Below are positions 26,273 through 35,740 of a stretch of DNA of 64,000 nt, in pieces. The DNA comes from an uncultured Latescibacterota bacterium (GTDB lineage: Bacteria; Latescibacterota; UBA2968). The notes beneath the pieces were generated by a model. It ran no database searches. It saw only the letters and a list, made by a program, of their open reading frames with translations, and had not been told where the DNA came from. Numbering within the stretch: the stretch's first letter is position 1; the number at the start of each line of letters is the position of its first letter. The position numbers were made by a program, and so were the translations under genes. The stretch lies in assembly GCA_951812755.1 (NCBI GenBank), contig OX638329.1, positions 3,542,522 through 3,606,521 of the forward strand. Reading direction: 5' to 3'.

Positions 26273-28681
26273 TCATCTCCCCTCGTACTGCCGGGTAAGT
26301 TGTGCCTTCAATGCGGTTTCAGTCGCGTCAGTCGCAACAAAAAAATTTGCGGGATAATGTGCGTACTCCAAGAGAGCCGTATAAATCGCATCTGCCTCAT
26401 AGTGATTCAACCCCAACCCGGCCAAGTACTGGAGCCGCATATTCCGATCCAAGTTGATCTCTGCATCCGCGAGCCACTCACCCAGATCAGGTGCTCGTCC
26501 GGCATACGTCGAAAGCAACGCGACAGCAGATCCCAAAGACACATCGCTGAGCGAGTCCCACACCTCCGTGTAATCCTCGCGATCCAAACGCGCCTGCAAA
26601 GCATCGACATCGACGGAGAGCGTGCCCTCTTGTCCCAATAGCACGACATCATACCCCTCGCCATCATCTTGATTGCCCCAAATTGTTCCGTCTGGAAACA
26701 CCTGAAAAAATGTCGCGATCTCGCTCTTCACCGCATCTAACCGCGACTCGTAAAGCGGCACCCACTGCGTCACAACACCTCCGGGATTCAAACGCTTTTT
26801 GCACAATTCAAAATACTCTTTCGAATACAGCGCGCCAGCACCTTTAACCCAGGGGTGAATCGGGTCAGACGTAATAATATCGAATTTCTCATCTGTTGCC
26901 AGCAGATAATGTCGCGCATCGTCAATAATGATTTCCACACGGGGATCTTTTAATACATCGTAGTTCTCAGGACCAAAATACACATCGGCTGCAGGTGGAA
27001 TCAACGGTTCAATCTCGCAGATCACAATGCGTTCAACACTCGGATATAAAACATAAGTTCCCGCCGTCACCCCCGCACCACACCCAACCACGAGCACAGA
27101 ACGCGGTTTCCTGTGCATCAATGCAGAGAGATGCCCCAACAGGCGCTGCAAACGCATATCCTGTGGCTCGCTGGAAGCCACGATTTTTCCACTAACGTGA
27201 AAATTGCGCACGCCATTGTCCAATTCAGACACCGCAACCGATGCATTCATCCCTTCCCCCGCGTAAATATACGTCGCGTCCTCTCCCCAATCGAGAAGTG
27301 AACGTCCATAAGCAATTAGCGACAGCGGCGGCCCCGGCATACTCCATACCAGCAAGACAACACCCACCGCAACGCCGACCCATCGATCTGATCTGACGGT
27401 TCTGCCCGCATCGCGCACCTGCCACAAACTTCGCCCAAACATCAAAACAGCCCCAAATGCAGAAAGGATGAGTAACACCTGTTGCGCCATCTGCGTCCCC
27501 AAAAGCGCGATCAAAACCACACTAAAACCGAGCGCCCCCACAATTGCACCTGCCGTATTGGCCGCATACACGCTCCCGGCCAAGGCACCGGGATCGCCTT
27601 CCTGCGAACGCGCCGCAGCGAGAGCCAGTGGAAAACTGCCACCCCACAGCACGGTCGCGGGAAAAATAGCCACAAAACAACGCAGCAAATCCAGTTGAAA
27701 TCGCACCGCGGTTGTTCCTCCCGATATCCAGTAAGGGAGCAAATGGGCAAGCGCGTAAGCCGCCCAGGCAATCGCGCCAACAAGAAGAAGCTGGCACCAA
27801 CCAAGCGCAATTTTGGGATCTACTTTTGTGCGTGCAAAATACGCCCCCACACTGCTACCCACCCCCAGCCCGATTAGAAAAACTCCCAGAATAATCGAAA
27901 AAGCATAAACAGTCGCCCCCATCATAAGCGACAGCAACCGCGTCCAAATCACCTGGGCACCCAGCGCGCACGCGCCGGAAATTGCGATAGTCACATAAAC
28001 TCGCCAGGCTTCTTTTATCCACACACTGCGGGCGGTCATTTTTGCCATTGGCGCATCGTACTCAGCCCATTTTGCCAATCCATATCCGATAAGTGCCACG
28101 GCAAAATTGAGCGCGACTGCCACATAAGTCGCCGTAACCACATCGTACAAGCGCAACAGATAAAAACCCGCGGACAAACACCCGCAAACAGCACCGGCAA
28201 TATTTCCCCCGTAAAAAAAGCCAAGCCACGAAATGCCGCGAGGCGTTGACTCTGTCCACCGCGCTATCGCAGGCAGGGTCGCGCCCATCAATACCGTGGG
28301 AAAAAAAAGACAGATCGCACAGACAATCCCCCGCAGGAAATGTCCCCATAACCCATAGGTTGCCACACCGATATAAAACGTGCCGATCAAGGGCAGGACG
28401 AAAAGCAAAATCAGGCCCGCGACGCCAATGCCCAATTCCAAAAGCGCATAGACCTTTAACGGATGATAGCGCGTTGAAATAACGCGCGAGAGCATCACAC
28501 TGCCAACGCACATCCCGCCCATAAACGTACCCAGCAATATGCCGAGAGAAATTGCCGAAGACCCGATAATCAGTTGCAACATCTGAAACCAGACAATTTC
28601 GTAAATGAGCGCGGCGCACCCACTCCCCGCAAAGAGAATAATTAGAAAAGGCAGAAATTTTCGGTTTGCATCCATAGTCAT
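26273..28681 (-). CDS. Membrane-fused spermidine synthase-like protein
   Basis: This protein of about 802 residues is in two parts. Residues 1 to about 470 form a polytopic membrane domain (around 12-14 helices, beginning FLIILFAGSGCAALIYEIVWFQML). The C-terminal part is a methyltransferase-fold domain: SVLVVGCGAGVTAGTYVL, ICEIEP, IIIDDARHYL, DIITSDPIHPW and GGVVTQWVPLYES. Key polyamine-enzyme features are partly present (GCGAG, EIEP, DDAR, DPIHP). Such fusions are widespread in uncultured bacteria and their reaction is not established, so polyamine synthesis is only a possibility. ATG codons at 28702, 28681 and 28675 are possible starts. Confidence 0.8.
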   Translation of the reverse strand: MTMDANRKFLPFLIILFAGSGCAALIYEIVWFQMLQLIIGSSAISLGILLGTFMGGMCVGSVMLSRVISTRYHPLKVYALLELGIGVAGLILLFVLPLIGTFYIGVATYGLWGHFLRGIVCAICLFFPTVLMGATLPAIARWTESTPRGISWLGFFYGGNIAGAVCGCLSAGFYLLRLYDVVTATYVAVALNFAVALIGYGLAKWAEYDAPMAKMTARSVWIKEAWRVYVTIAISGACALGAQVIWTRLLSLMMGATVYAFSIILGVFLIGLGVGSSVGAYFARTKVDPKIALGWCQLLLVGAIAWAAYALAHLLPYWISGGTTAVRFQLDLLRCFVAIFPATVLWGGSFPLALAAARSQEGDPGALAGSVYAANTAGAIVGALGFSVVLIALLGTQMAQQVLLILSAFGAVLMFGRSLWQVRDAGRTVRSDRWVGVAVGVVLLVWSMPGPPLSLIAYGRSLLDWGEDATYIYAGEGMNASVAVSELDNGVRNFHVSGKIVASSEPQDMRLQRLLGHLSALMHRKPRSVLVVGCGAGVTAGTYVLYPSVERIVICEIEPLIPPAADVYFGPENYDVLKDPRVEIIIDDARHYLLATDEKFDIITSDPIHPWVKGAGALYSKEYFELCKKRLNPGGVVTQWVPLYESRLDAVKSEIATFFQVFPDGTIWGNQDDGEGYDVVLLGQEGTLSVDVDALQARLDREDYTEVWDSLSDVSLGSAVALLSTYAGRAPDLGEWLADAEINLDRNMRLQYLAGLGLNHYEADAIYTALLEYAHYPANFFVATDATETALKAQLTRQYEGR

Positions 28682-28702
28682 CACTTCGAGTCCAATATGC
28701 AA

Positions 28703-28768
28703 TTACGGATAAACCCAGAGGCGTTTACTTATCGCTTTTTATCTTTGTTCATCTGCGTCATCTGCGGA
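28703..28768. repeat. Second copy of the ATCTGCGGAT-type spacer repeat
   Basis: TTCATCTGCGTCATCTGCGG and a preceding ATTACGGATAAACCC are of the same type as at 4037-4138. It fills the gap between two minus-strand genes. Confidence 0.4.
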
Positions 28769-29923
28769 TCATTGCTTTTCTTCTGCAAGCTGTCGCATCG
28801 CCGCAGAATGGCTCACACCTTCGGCTCTCAGCCGCCTATAAGCCGCTTCATCCATCCCCTCGGGATTGAGAAATGCGCGAATATCGTATCGCCCTGGAAC
28901 AGCAACGGGCAACTTGCCTTCTTCAATCATCAATTGCAGCGGATAGCCCATTTCCTCAAGCGGCAGATGCACAACCCTATGTTGCCGTGCGGATTCAAAA
29001 AGCGCCATCATAATCTCGACAGTTGCGCGAGCCTTGCGTCCCGAAGCGCGGTGTTCATTGCCCCCTTCCAACCACGCGATTAATTCGCGCACAGAATCGG
29101 CATTGGTCTCGCCGCCAATTGCGCGATACCCCTCGTCAGCCACAATTTCCACATCTTCCCATCCATTGGTCATTGCATTGAATACGCGAACCGAGTTTTC
29201 GGTCACCTCCATCAATCCCTCTGAGCCGCGAATCTGAAAATGCCCAGCCTGTTCACCTGGACGGTTCAAATCCGCCTGGATCAAAGCCTGAGCGCCATTG
29301 GCAAACGCGATCAAACCCATACACGCATCTTCAATCGGTGTATCGCGCTCAAAGCGATCGGTCTGTCGTTCGACAGCACCCATCACCCACTCGGTTTCTG
29401 GATCATCCAGTACAAAGCGAATGCCATCAATGGTATGCGTCGCCCAATTAATCAACCCCTGAGCGACCTGTCCTTGCACCATCACAGCATCGCCGATAGC
29501 CTTTTTGCGCATCAATGCCCGCGCTTTCACCCAACCAGGTGTAAAACGCCGCTGATGGCTAACTACCAACTTCGTTCCATTTTTTTCACACGCGTCCATC
29601 ATGCGATCTGCCTCACCAATGCCAATCGCCATAGGCTTTTCGCAAATAATACCCGGCACACCGCCATTTGCCGCGTCAATCGTACAATCGGGATGGAGAA
29701 GATGCCATGTGCAAACGCTGGCGATATCGAGGTCTTCCTTTGCCACCATCTCCTCCACCGAAGCATAGGCATTGGGAATGCCAAATTCCTCACAAAATTG
29801 CTCGCGTGCAACCGGATGAGGATCGGCAACCGCCACCATCTCTGTATTGGCAACGCGCAAATATCCATCGGCGTGAGTCCGCGCAATTGAACCACACCCA
29901 ATAATACCGACTCTGTAAGTCAT
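28769..29923 (-). CDS. Gfo/Idh/MocA family oxidoreductase with C-terminal extension
   Basis: This 384-residue protein has the NAD site VGIIGCGSIARTHADGY, SVCTWHLLHPD and the EKP loop GIICEKPMAIG. The C-terminal alpha/beta domain contains WATHTIDGIRFVLDDPE, where the histidine probably lies in the active site. After the usual end (about residue 330) there is an extra helical tail of about 50 residues (LNPEGMDEAAYRRLRAEG...) that could take part in oligomers. The substrate is unknown. Confidence 0.85.
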   Translation of the reverse strand: MTYRVGIIGCGSIARTHADGYLRVANTEMVAVADPHPVAREQFCEEFGIPNAYASVEEMVAKEDLDIASVCTWHLLHPDCTIDAANGGVPGIICEKPMAIGIGEADRMMDACEKNGTKLVVSHQRRFTPGWVKARALMRKKAIGDAVMVQGQVAQGLINWATHTIDGIRFVLDDPETEWVMGAVERQTDRFERDTPIEDACMGLIAFANGAQALIQADLNRPGEQAGHFQIRGSEGLMEVTENSVRVFNAMTNGWEDVEIVADEGYRAIGGETNADSVRELIAWLEGGNEHRASGRKARATVEIMMALFESARQHRVVHLPLEEMGYPLQLMIEEGKLPVAVPGRYDIRAFLNPEGMDEAAYRRLRAEGVSHSAAMRQLAEEKQ

Positions 29924-29962
29924 AGCGATACTCCTGTAGGGATCAATTATAGTCCCCGACTA

Positions 29963-30997
29963 TTAGGGAACAGACGATTCCAGCCATTCCTCCAGCCACG
30001 CTGCTGGATCCTCTGCACTCGCACACTGGCGCAAAATCTCAACAGTCGCTTTCAAATTGTTATCACACGCCAGATATACACGCAAAAACACATCCGTACG
30101 CTCCCGATAAACCCGATAAAGAGCCATCCGCGCATTGTTGAGTTCCCATGAAGGAAAGTAGATATATAGATTGGTCTTGAGAGGAAGCGTATGAAATTCT
30201 GCGCGTGCGGAATCGAAAATCTGCTGGCGCAGCGTTATCTTATGGGGAGAATTGGACTGGTAAAGTGAATCGAGACGAGAAGCAATATCGCGCATAAATT
30301 TTTGAAAAACAACACCATCTGTACGCTTGTTGATCACCTGACGCACCGCTTCGGAATCGGCACCGTATTTGCGCTGCAACCACATCAACGCCCCGACCTC
30401 ACCGACAAAACTCGCCAGGCTCTCATTAAAGGTAACATCCCCTTCAATCCACACAGTTGCATGCGTCAACTCGTGAATAATGAGATCGACCAGGTCGCCT
30501 TCGGAATAGCGCAACATCGCGCTCAAAACTGGATCGGAAAACCACCCCAGCGTACTATACGCACCCACTGGTCGCAAATAGGTATCATATCCCTCGGCCA
30601 CATATTGATCGCGTACTTCTTCGGCTTTTGCGCGATCAAAATAACCCCTATAAGGAACCGCGCCCACAATCGGATAAGACCACTCGAGCGGTTTTAGGCG
30701 ATCTTTGGGACAAACGACGAGATTCCACGACACAGGCCCGCGCCCGATATCGACATACGTAGTGTAATTTTTCGAGGTGTTCAGACCGATTTCGCGTTGG
30801 GCAAATGCTCGAATGGCCTGTACGAGCGCCAATTTTGCGCGTTGATCGGGCGAGAGCGTTCCCTCTTTCAGCACCTTGTCAATAGGTTCTGCTTTCCACA
30901 GAAGCGCGGCCTGACCTTTGACCAACTGATAGAGATACCCGATCTCGGATCCAAAACCGAACACGAGAATTAGCAGACATCCAGAAAGCCGAACCAT
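29963..30997 (-). CDS. Predicted zinc aminopeptidase (COG4324 type)
   Basis: This 344-residue protein begins with a hydrophobic signal or anchor helix containing a cysteine (LSGCLLILVFGFG). The zinc site is HELTH at residues 175-179 in LIIHELTHATVWIEGD, with the third ligand glutamate in NESLASFVGE (about 192). The family is annotated as putative aminopeptidase; the N-terminal part YDTYLRPVGAYSTLGWFSDP is conserved in it. It is probably periplasmic. It ends the run that starts with the DUF6785 gene. Confidence 0.83.
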   Translation of the reverse strand: MVRLSGCLLILVFGFGSEIGYLYQLVKGQAALLWKAEPIDKVLKEGTLSPDQRAKLALVQAIRAFAQREIGLNTSKNYTTYVDIGRGPVSWNLVVCPKDRLKPLEWSYPIVGAVPYRGYFDRAKAEEVRDQYVAEGYDTYLRPVGAYSTLGWFSDPVLSAMLRYSEGDLVDLIIHELTHATVWIEGDVTFNESLASFVGEVGALMWLQRKYGADSEAVRQVINKRTDGVVFQKFMRDIASRLDSLYQSNSPHKITLRQQIFDSARAEFHTLPLKTNLYIYFPSWELNNARMALYRVYRERTDVFLRVYLACDNNLKATVEILRQCASAEDPAAWLEEWLESSVP

Positions 30998-31006
30998 ACA
31001 TGACGC

Positions 31007-31561
31007 TCACTGTTCCATAAAATAATAACAGATCATGTGCTGCAAAATAAGATGCATATCTTCGATGCGTCCCATGTGGTCAGAGGGAATTACCACACAA
31101 TGTTGAACGAGTTCCCTCAGCCTTCCCCCCTCAAATCCCGTAAACCCAATTGTAACGCAGCCAACCTCGTTGGCATACCGCACCGCCCGCAATACATTTT
31201 CGGAATTTCCACTGCCGCTTATCGCCAACAAAACATCGCCGGGTTCCGCAAAATTTTTCAATTGTTCAACATACACATCTTCGTAACACAAATCATTGCT
31301 CAACGCCGTCATCCATTCCACATTATCCGTCAGCGAAATTGTCTTAAAGCGCGTTTCGCGCCCAATTGAAGCACCCTTGCCCATATCGTTCACAAAATGC
31401 GATGCCGTACTCGCGCTGCCCCCGTTGCCGATGGCATAAATTCTCTTATGTGCATCTCTCGCCTTGTCAAACTCGGCAATAATGCGGGCTATCTCCTTAG
31501 CATCCAATGCCTTGAGCAAGGTCAAATTTTGCGCGATGTAATTCTCGACAAAAGCCTCCAT
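31007..31561 (-). CDS. SIS-domain phosphosugar isomerase (GmhA-like)
   Basis: This 184-residue protein has the sugar-isomerase fold with AIGNGGSASTASHFVNDMGKG near residue 40 and LLAISGSGNSENVLRAVRYA. It resembles sedoheptulose-7-phosphate isomerases, which make D-glycero-D-manno-heptose-7-phosphate. The neighbouring genes are catabolic rather than lipopolysaccharide genes, so another ketose phosphate may be the substrate. The ATG at 31561 follows GAGGAGG with 6-base spacing. Confidence 0.85.
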   Translation of the reverse strand: MEAFVENYIAQNLTLLKALDAKEIARIIAEFDKARDAHKRIYAIGNGGSASTASHFVNDMGKGASIGRETRFKTISLTDNVEWMTALSNDLCYEDVYVEQLKNFAEPGDVLLAISGSGNSENVLRAVRYANEVGCVTIGFTGFEGGRLRELVQHCVVIPSDHMGRIEDMHLILQHMICYYFMEQ

Positions 31562-31572
31562 CGCAATCCTCC

Positions 31573-32430
31573 TCAGGATAACTGAGCGGCTTGCCAACTC
31601 TTATCCAGTGCGTCGTGTGTTGTTTGCACGGCATCTTGCGCCGCCATTTCCCGCACCGACTGACTAAAAGGCTCGGGCGACACCGGGCCGTCATAGCCAA
31701 TTTTTTGCAGCACGCTCAAAAAGCCAACCAGATCGATCACACCCGTCTCTCCCGGCAAAGCGCGTTTGTTGTCAATCTGATCGCTCACATAAACACCATC
31801 GGGCGCGTCATTGACATGGACATGCACCACATCGTCAGCAGTCAATGCCATCAGATCCGATATAGTACCCAAACCCGTGTACCAGTGCCAGCAATCGAGA
31901 AGCAAACCTACATTGCCCGTACCAATCGCATGACCGAGCGCGAGCATGCCGTCCATCGAATGAATAAATCCATAAGGTTTATCCACCCGTAGCGTGCGCG
32001 GCCCGATAAATTCCAGCCCCAGGCTACATCCATGCTCACCCAGGATTTCGGCAATCGGCTTAAAGCGATCAATATGCCACCTGAAATTGTCGCCAAATTT
32101 GAGGTCTTCAGAAGCCGCAGGCACCCACTGACAAACTCGTGTAGCTCCCACCGCAGCACCAGCAGCGGCGAAATCGGCCAGCTTTGACAGGCCAGCTTTG
32201 TACTCGGCTTCATCTCCCCGCCAATTCACAGACAAACCCCACGCCCCCATTCTCAAACCAGCATCGGCAAACAGTCCCTTCACATGTTCTGCACCATGCG
32301 CATTGACCAGAGAAGTGATCTCCTGAATATTGGGATCAACCCCCTGAAATCCAGCGCGTTTTGCATAGCCGATCAACTCATCAACGCTTCCTCTTACGCC
32401 AATAGCACCCGCATTGAGACTTTTGAACAT
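31573..32430 (-). CDS. Sugar phosphate isomerase/epimerase (xylose-isomerase-like TIM barrel)
   Basis: This 285-residue AP-endonuclease-2-type TIM barrel has metal-ligand candidates in LGLEFIGPRTL (Glu), LLLDCWHWYTG (Asp/His), VVHVHVNDAPDG (His/Asp) and SPEPFSQ (Glu). The set matches isomerases and epimerases of keto sugars or inosose. The ATG at 32430 has AAAGGAG upstream. It follows a dehydratase gene whose stop overlaps the 5' end and precedes the SIS gene by 11 bases, making it a middle step of a short pathway. Confidence 0.85.
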   Translation of the reverse strand: MFKSLNAGAIGVRGSVDELIGYAKRAGFQGVDPNIQEITSLVNAHGAEHVKGLFADAGLRMGAWGLSVNWRGDEAEYKAGLSKLADFAAAGAAVGATRVCQWVPAASEDLKFGDNFRWHIDRFKPIAEILGEHGCSLGLEFIGPRTLRVDKPYGFIHSMDGMLALGHAIGTGNVGLLLDCWHWYTGLGTISDLMALTADDVVHVHVNDAPDGVYVSDQIDNKRALPGETGVIDLVGFLSVLQKIGYDGPVSPEPFSQSVREMAAQDAVQTTHDALDKSWQAAQLS

Positions 32431-32456
32431 CGAATACTCCTTTATTTTTTGGGACA

Positions 32457-33548
32457 TCACACCTGAACTCTGTGCGTTTCAACCATATCGGGATTCAATT
32501 CAACGCCGAGACCTGGCCGATCATTGATGCGAATGCGGCCATTCACAATCTCCTCGCCTGGAATGGTCAAATCTTTTCGCCAGGGAATTTCTCCCCATCC
32601 GTATTCCAAAATGACAAATCCGGGCAAAGACGCCATCGCATGCACCCCAGCCGCGATCACAACCGGACCAAAGGGACCGTGTGGCGCTGTCGGCAGCCCC
32701 CAGGCGTGGAGCATATCCCCTATTTTTTTTAACTCGCCGATACCGCCCACAACCGTCACATCGGGCATGGGAATATCCATGCTGAGATTCTCCACCACCT
32801 CAACCCAATCCCGCCGCAAGCCCCGCTGCTCGCCTCCCGCAATCGTCAATCCACATTCTTCTTTAACAGCGAGACAATTGTCGAGGCTCGATTCGGAAGT
32901 GGGTTGCTCAAACCAGAACAGATTGAGACTCCGCAACTCATCCGCGACCTCGATTGCGCCGCGAACCGTGAACTTACTGTGACAATCCACAAGCAAATCG
33001 GCCTCTGTCCCTATGGCTTCGCGAACTGCTTGCATACACGCAATTCCCTGTGCAGCGTCTCTGGCATTGTCGGCACCGCGTACCCCGTCAAAAGGATCCA
33101 ACTTAACCGCATCAAACCCCTCGGCCACTGCAGCAGCGGCATTCCTGGCAAATCCCTCAGGTGATCGGTCTGTCGTCGCCCGATTGATATTCGCATACAG
33201 CCGGATCTCATCTCGACACGCGCCCCCCAAAAGCGCGTGAACAGGCACATTGAGCGATTTGCCCAATATATCCCATAGCGCCTGTTCAAATGCGCTCAAG
33301 GCGAACAGTTCCACCTTTGTGCGTTCTGTACTTGTATAGCGCGACACAAGAGCTTCAATTTTTCTCGGATCGCACCCTTTGGCCGCTTCACCCAGATCGC
33401 GCAAAGCTGCCAGTTGTGCCGCATAATTGTTGCCTGAGCGCATCTCCCCCACTCCTCGAATACCCTCATCCGTGAGCACATGGACGAACACCCAATCCCC
33501 GCGGTGATTGACATGCACGACGTCGAGTTCAATACCTGTGATTTGCAT
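32457..33548 (-). CDS. Enolase-superfamily acid-sugar dehydratase (KxD type)
   Basis: This 363-residue protein has the full active site of the mandelate-racemase/galactonate-dehydratase group. The KxD pair is in AVKLDPF (K149/D151), the metal ligands are D188 (VDCHSKF), E214 (FWFEQP) and E240 (AGGEQ), the dyad aspartate is near 263 and the histidine is in TAPHGPFGP (H290). It should dehydrate a sugar acid to its 2-keto-3-deoxy form. AGGAGC precedes the ATG. It is flanked by a transporter-like DUF6785 gene and a TIM-barrel isomerase. Confidence 0.87.
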   Translation of the reverse strand: MQITGIELDVVHVNHRGDWVFVHVLTDEGIRGVGEMRSGNNYAAQLAALRDLGEAAKGCDPRKIEALVSRYTSTERTKVELFALSAFEQALWDILGKSLNVPVHALLGGACRDEIRLYANINRATTDRSPEGFARNAAAAVAEGFDAVKLDPFDGVRGADNARDAAQGIACMQAVREAIGTEADLLVDCHSKFTVRGAIEVADELRSLNLFWFEQPTSESSLDNCLAVKEECGLTIAGGEQRGLRRDWVEVVENLSMDIPMPDVTVVGGIGELKKIGDMLHAWGLPTAPHGPFGPVVIAAGVHAMASLPGFVILEYGWGEIPWRKDLTIPGEEIVNGRIRINDRPGLGVELNPDMVETHRVQV

Positions 33549-33575
33549 TTCGAAGCTCCTAAAAAATGGTTAATC

Positions 33576-35522
33576 CTAATCCGAAAACGGAATACTATGC
33601 CCCTGCCCCGGGAACCAGATCATATCGACCACAAACGAAATACCAGCCCCCACAAAATGCCCCATAATAAGCCCGATAAAAAACGGCCGACCCGCGCGAT
33701 AGGCGCGAATACCTCCAATCCGCAAAACAATAGACTTGATTGCCCAGGCGAGAAAAATTGCAAAAATGACATTATTAACCGGATAAACCGGCCCAGCCGC
33801 AAATCCAATCGGATGCAGCGGCCACCACGCAACCCGATAGCGCAAAATCATAAAGAGCAGCGTCACCGCAGCGCCAATACCCATATACATAATGGGCAAC
33901 CACTGCACCGCAAAGGGATCTTTCGACTTTTTGACCAGATTATCCCAGGGATACCGCGCGAGACCCCCGTGGAAAATACCCCCGTAATTTGCGGCACCAT
34001 TCAAATAGCCCATATAAATCGTATAGGCAAATGTAGCCAACACACCAGCCCCCATCGCCAGAACAATGGGCAGGATCAACCGCCGCTGGTTGACTCGAAC
34101 AGTATCGTAAAGTTTGACGGAATGGGCAAGTGCAGGCATGATCGTGGTTTTGGTATCGCTGCACCAGGAATACGAAAGTGCGATAGAAACCTGCGTCTGC
34201 TGCGAAAGCACATCTGAACCCATCACAAACATGGCAAAAGGTTGCGGCATCAGGGGGGCGCGAATAGAAATCAATCCGGTCTCTGCAATAACCCGCGTAA
34301 TCCCCAGATACATGACCAGAGCACCAAAGAGAAAAATCGGAATATACTTAAACGCCATGCCCGTTGCCAAATGCCAGACGACCAGGTAGGCAGAACAGGC
34401 TATAAGGCCAAAAACCGCCGTGCGATACGAAACGATCTCATCGGAATCGTCAACCGAATCATCGCGGTAAAATGCCTTGCGAAAAACCCCGCGCAAGTGC
34501 CCGCGCGCCATCCAGAATCCCACGAGCACCACCACAATAAACGCCCCCATAGATTGCGCGCCCATCGCCAAGGGTCCTGTGGAATACTCCTCATCTGTGC
34601 CAGCTTTAAGACCAAAGCGGTTAAAAAAGCCATTTTCCAGATTGGTTAGCACATTGAACACCCATAGACTCAGTGAAATATCCAGATTGATAAAATATCC
34701 AAAGCCCACAACCATCAGATACAGCCGCACGGGAATAGGAGGAAATTCGCGCCCAAACTGAATACTCGCAAAGCGCCATGGAATCGTCGGAAAGGTCGGA
34801 CTAAAATAGGAAATGACATTCCAGAGGATAATACACAACGTGAGACTAAAGCCAGCCCAGAACAATGGGCTATTCATAATGGGAATTGGGAAAAAACCCT
34901 GCCGATTGTCCTCCTCCATCACAGCCAAAGGCATTTCCATCAACGGATAGTCAATGCGCTCGTGCTCTATCCACTGTTTTCGCAGAATAACCATTGTGAA
35001 AAGGCAGCAGCCATAAAAAGCCGCAATTACAGTCATCCACCAGAATACGGGCACAATCCACACATCCCACGGCACAGAAACCCCACGCGGCAACCCTTCA
35101 AAAAACCACCGCAAAGGTTCACCCGCGGGCAGAATAGACCATTCAGGCAAATAGGGTTCATAATAGGTCGCCCACTGATTCTCGGGCGTTGCCAGATAAT
35201 ATGGCACCGTAAAATTGGCGATCAATTTCCCGACAAAATACGTCGGCATTGTCGCGCCAATCAATGCCATAGAAAACATGACAATAAGCTCGCCCCGACT
35301 CAGCTTGAGCGGACGCAAAAGCACAAGCGCGATCACAACAATGGGAAAAACAGCAGCAACTGAAAGATGATTTTGGTCCAATCTCGTGGTATGAAGAATA
35401 AATCTCGCGTACGACCCGGCAATAGTCGCCATCACTGTGAGAAAAGTACCCAAAACGAGTGCGCGGAATGTCACGGCGGGTCTGGCAAATCCAGGAACAA
35501 CAGCTTCTCTTGCTAAAGCCAC
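33576..35522 (-). CDS. DUF6785 family polytopic membrane protein, transporter-like
   Basis: This 648-residue protein has about 13-14 membrane helices. It has the hallmarks of the DUF6784/DUF6785 family, distantly like oligopeptide transporters: FEGLPRGVSVPWDVWIVPVFWW, RKQWIEHERIDYPLMEMPLA and WGGIFHGGLARYPW-like NYGGIFHGGLARYPW. The function of the family is not established; its repeated placement beside sugar-acid enzymes fits uptake. The start is a GTG at 35520-35522 with GGGGG upstream. It is preceded by a structured leader with its own terminator and is the first gene of a run down to 29963. Confidence 0.8.
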   Translation of the reverse strand: MALAREAVVPGFARPAVTFRALVLGTFLTVMATIAGSYARFILHTTRLDQNHLSVAAVFPIVVIALVLLRPLKLSRGELIVMFSMALIGATMPTYFVGKLIANFTVPYYLATPENQWATYYEPYLPEWSILPAGEPLRWFFEGLPRGVSVPWDVWIVPVFWWMTVIAAFYGCCLFTMVILRKQWIEHERIDYPLMEMPLAVMEEDNRQGFFPIPIMNSPLFWAGFSLTLCIILWNVISYFSPTFPTIPWRFASIQFGREFPPIPVRLYLMVVGFGYFINLDISLSLWVFNVLTNLENGFFNRFGLKAGTDEEYSTGPLAMGAQSMGAFIVVVLVGFWMARGHLRGVFRKAFYRDDSVDDSDEIVSYRTAVFGLIACSAYLVVWHLATGMAFKYIPIFLFGALVMYLGITRVIAETGLISIRAPLMPQPFAMFVMGSDVLSQQTQVSIALSYSWCSDTKTTIMPALAHSVKLYDTVRVNQRRLILPIVLAMGAGVLATFAYTIYMGYLNGAANYGGIFHGGLARYPWDNLVKKSKDPFAVQWLPIMYMGIGAAVTLLFMILRYRVAWWPLHPIGFAAGPVYPVNNVIFAIFLAWAIKSIVLRIGGIRAYRAGRPFFIGLIMGHFVGAGISFVVDMIWFPGQGHSIPFSD

Positions 35523-35586
35523 TAAAAACCCCCTTCTTACCTTTCTGACCGCCTAATATAAACGCCGAATAAGGGCACTGCCACAC

Positions 35587-35649
35587 AAAAAAACGCCCTT
35601 CTCCCTATTCGGTGACCCCAACACAGGGATTCCTACTTAGGAGAAGGGC
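35587..35649 (-). terminator. Leader terminator/attenuator before the DUF6785 gene
   Basis: On the minus strand GCCCTTCTCC (35640-35649) pairs perfectly over 10 bp with GGAGAAGGGC (35595-35604), followed by G and seven T. It lies inside the leader of the gene it precedes, not after another gene on that strand close by, so it would cut the transcript before the coding region unless antiterminated. Confidence 0.75.
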
Positions 35650-35734
35650 ACATGACCTCGGGTCACCCTTGCCCGAGACCATTAAATATAATGTTTAGAA
35701 TTATACTGAGTAATACACCTCAGTGCATGCTTCG
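35595..35734 (-). ncRNA. Structured leader RNA, riboswitch-like, of unknown class
   Basis: The predicted RNA starts near 35734. It contains an ACTGAG/CTCAGT hairpin (35705-35724), a CTCGGG/CCCGAG hairpin (near 35655-35677) and then the terminator stem. GGTGACCC from the second hairpin is also complementary to GGGGTCACC inside the terminator loop (35611-35620), and CCGAATA in that loop matches TATTCGG just after the T-run. Mutually exclusive pairings of this sort are typical of riboswitches or attenuators. No known class is recognised; T-box, TPP, SAM, cobalamin, lysine, glycine and fluoride motifs do not fit. Confidence 0.5.
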
Positions 35735-35740
35735 TTGTAA

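Noticed and set aside
31007-31561. gmhA of heptose/lipopolysaccharide synthesis
   Set aside because: The SIS motif fits, but adjoining genes are a dehydratase and sugar isomerase, with no hldE or gmhB, so the specific name was withheld.
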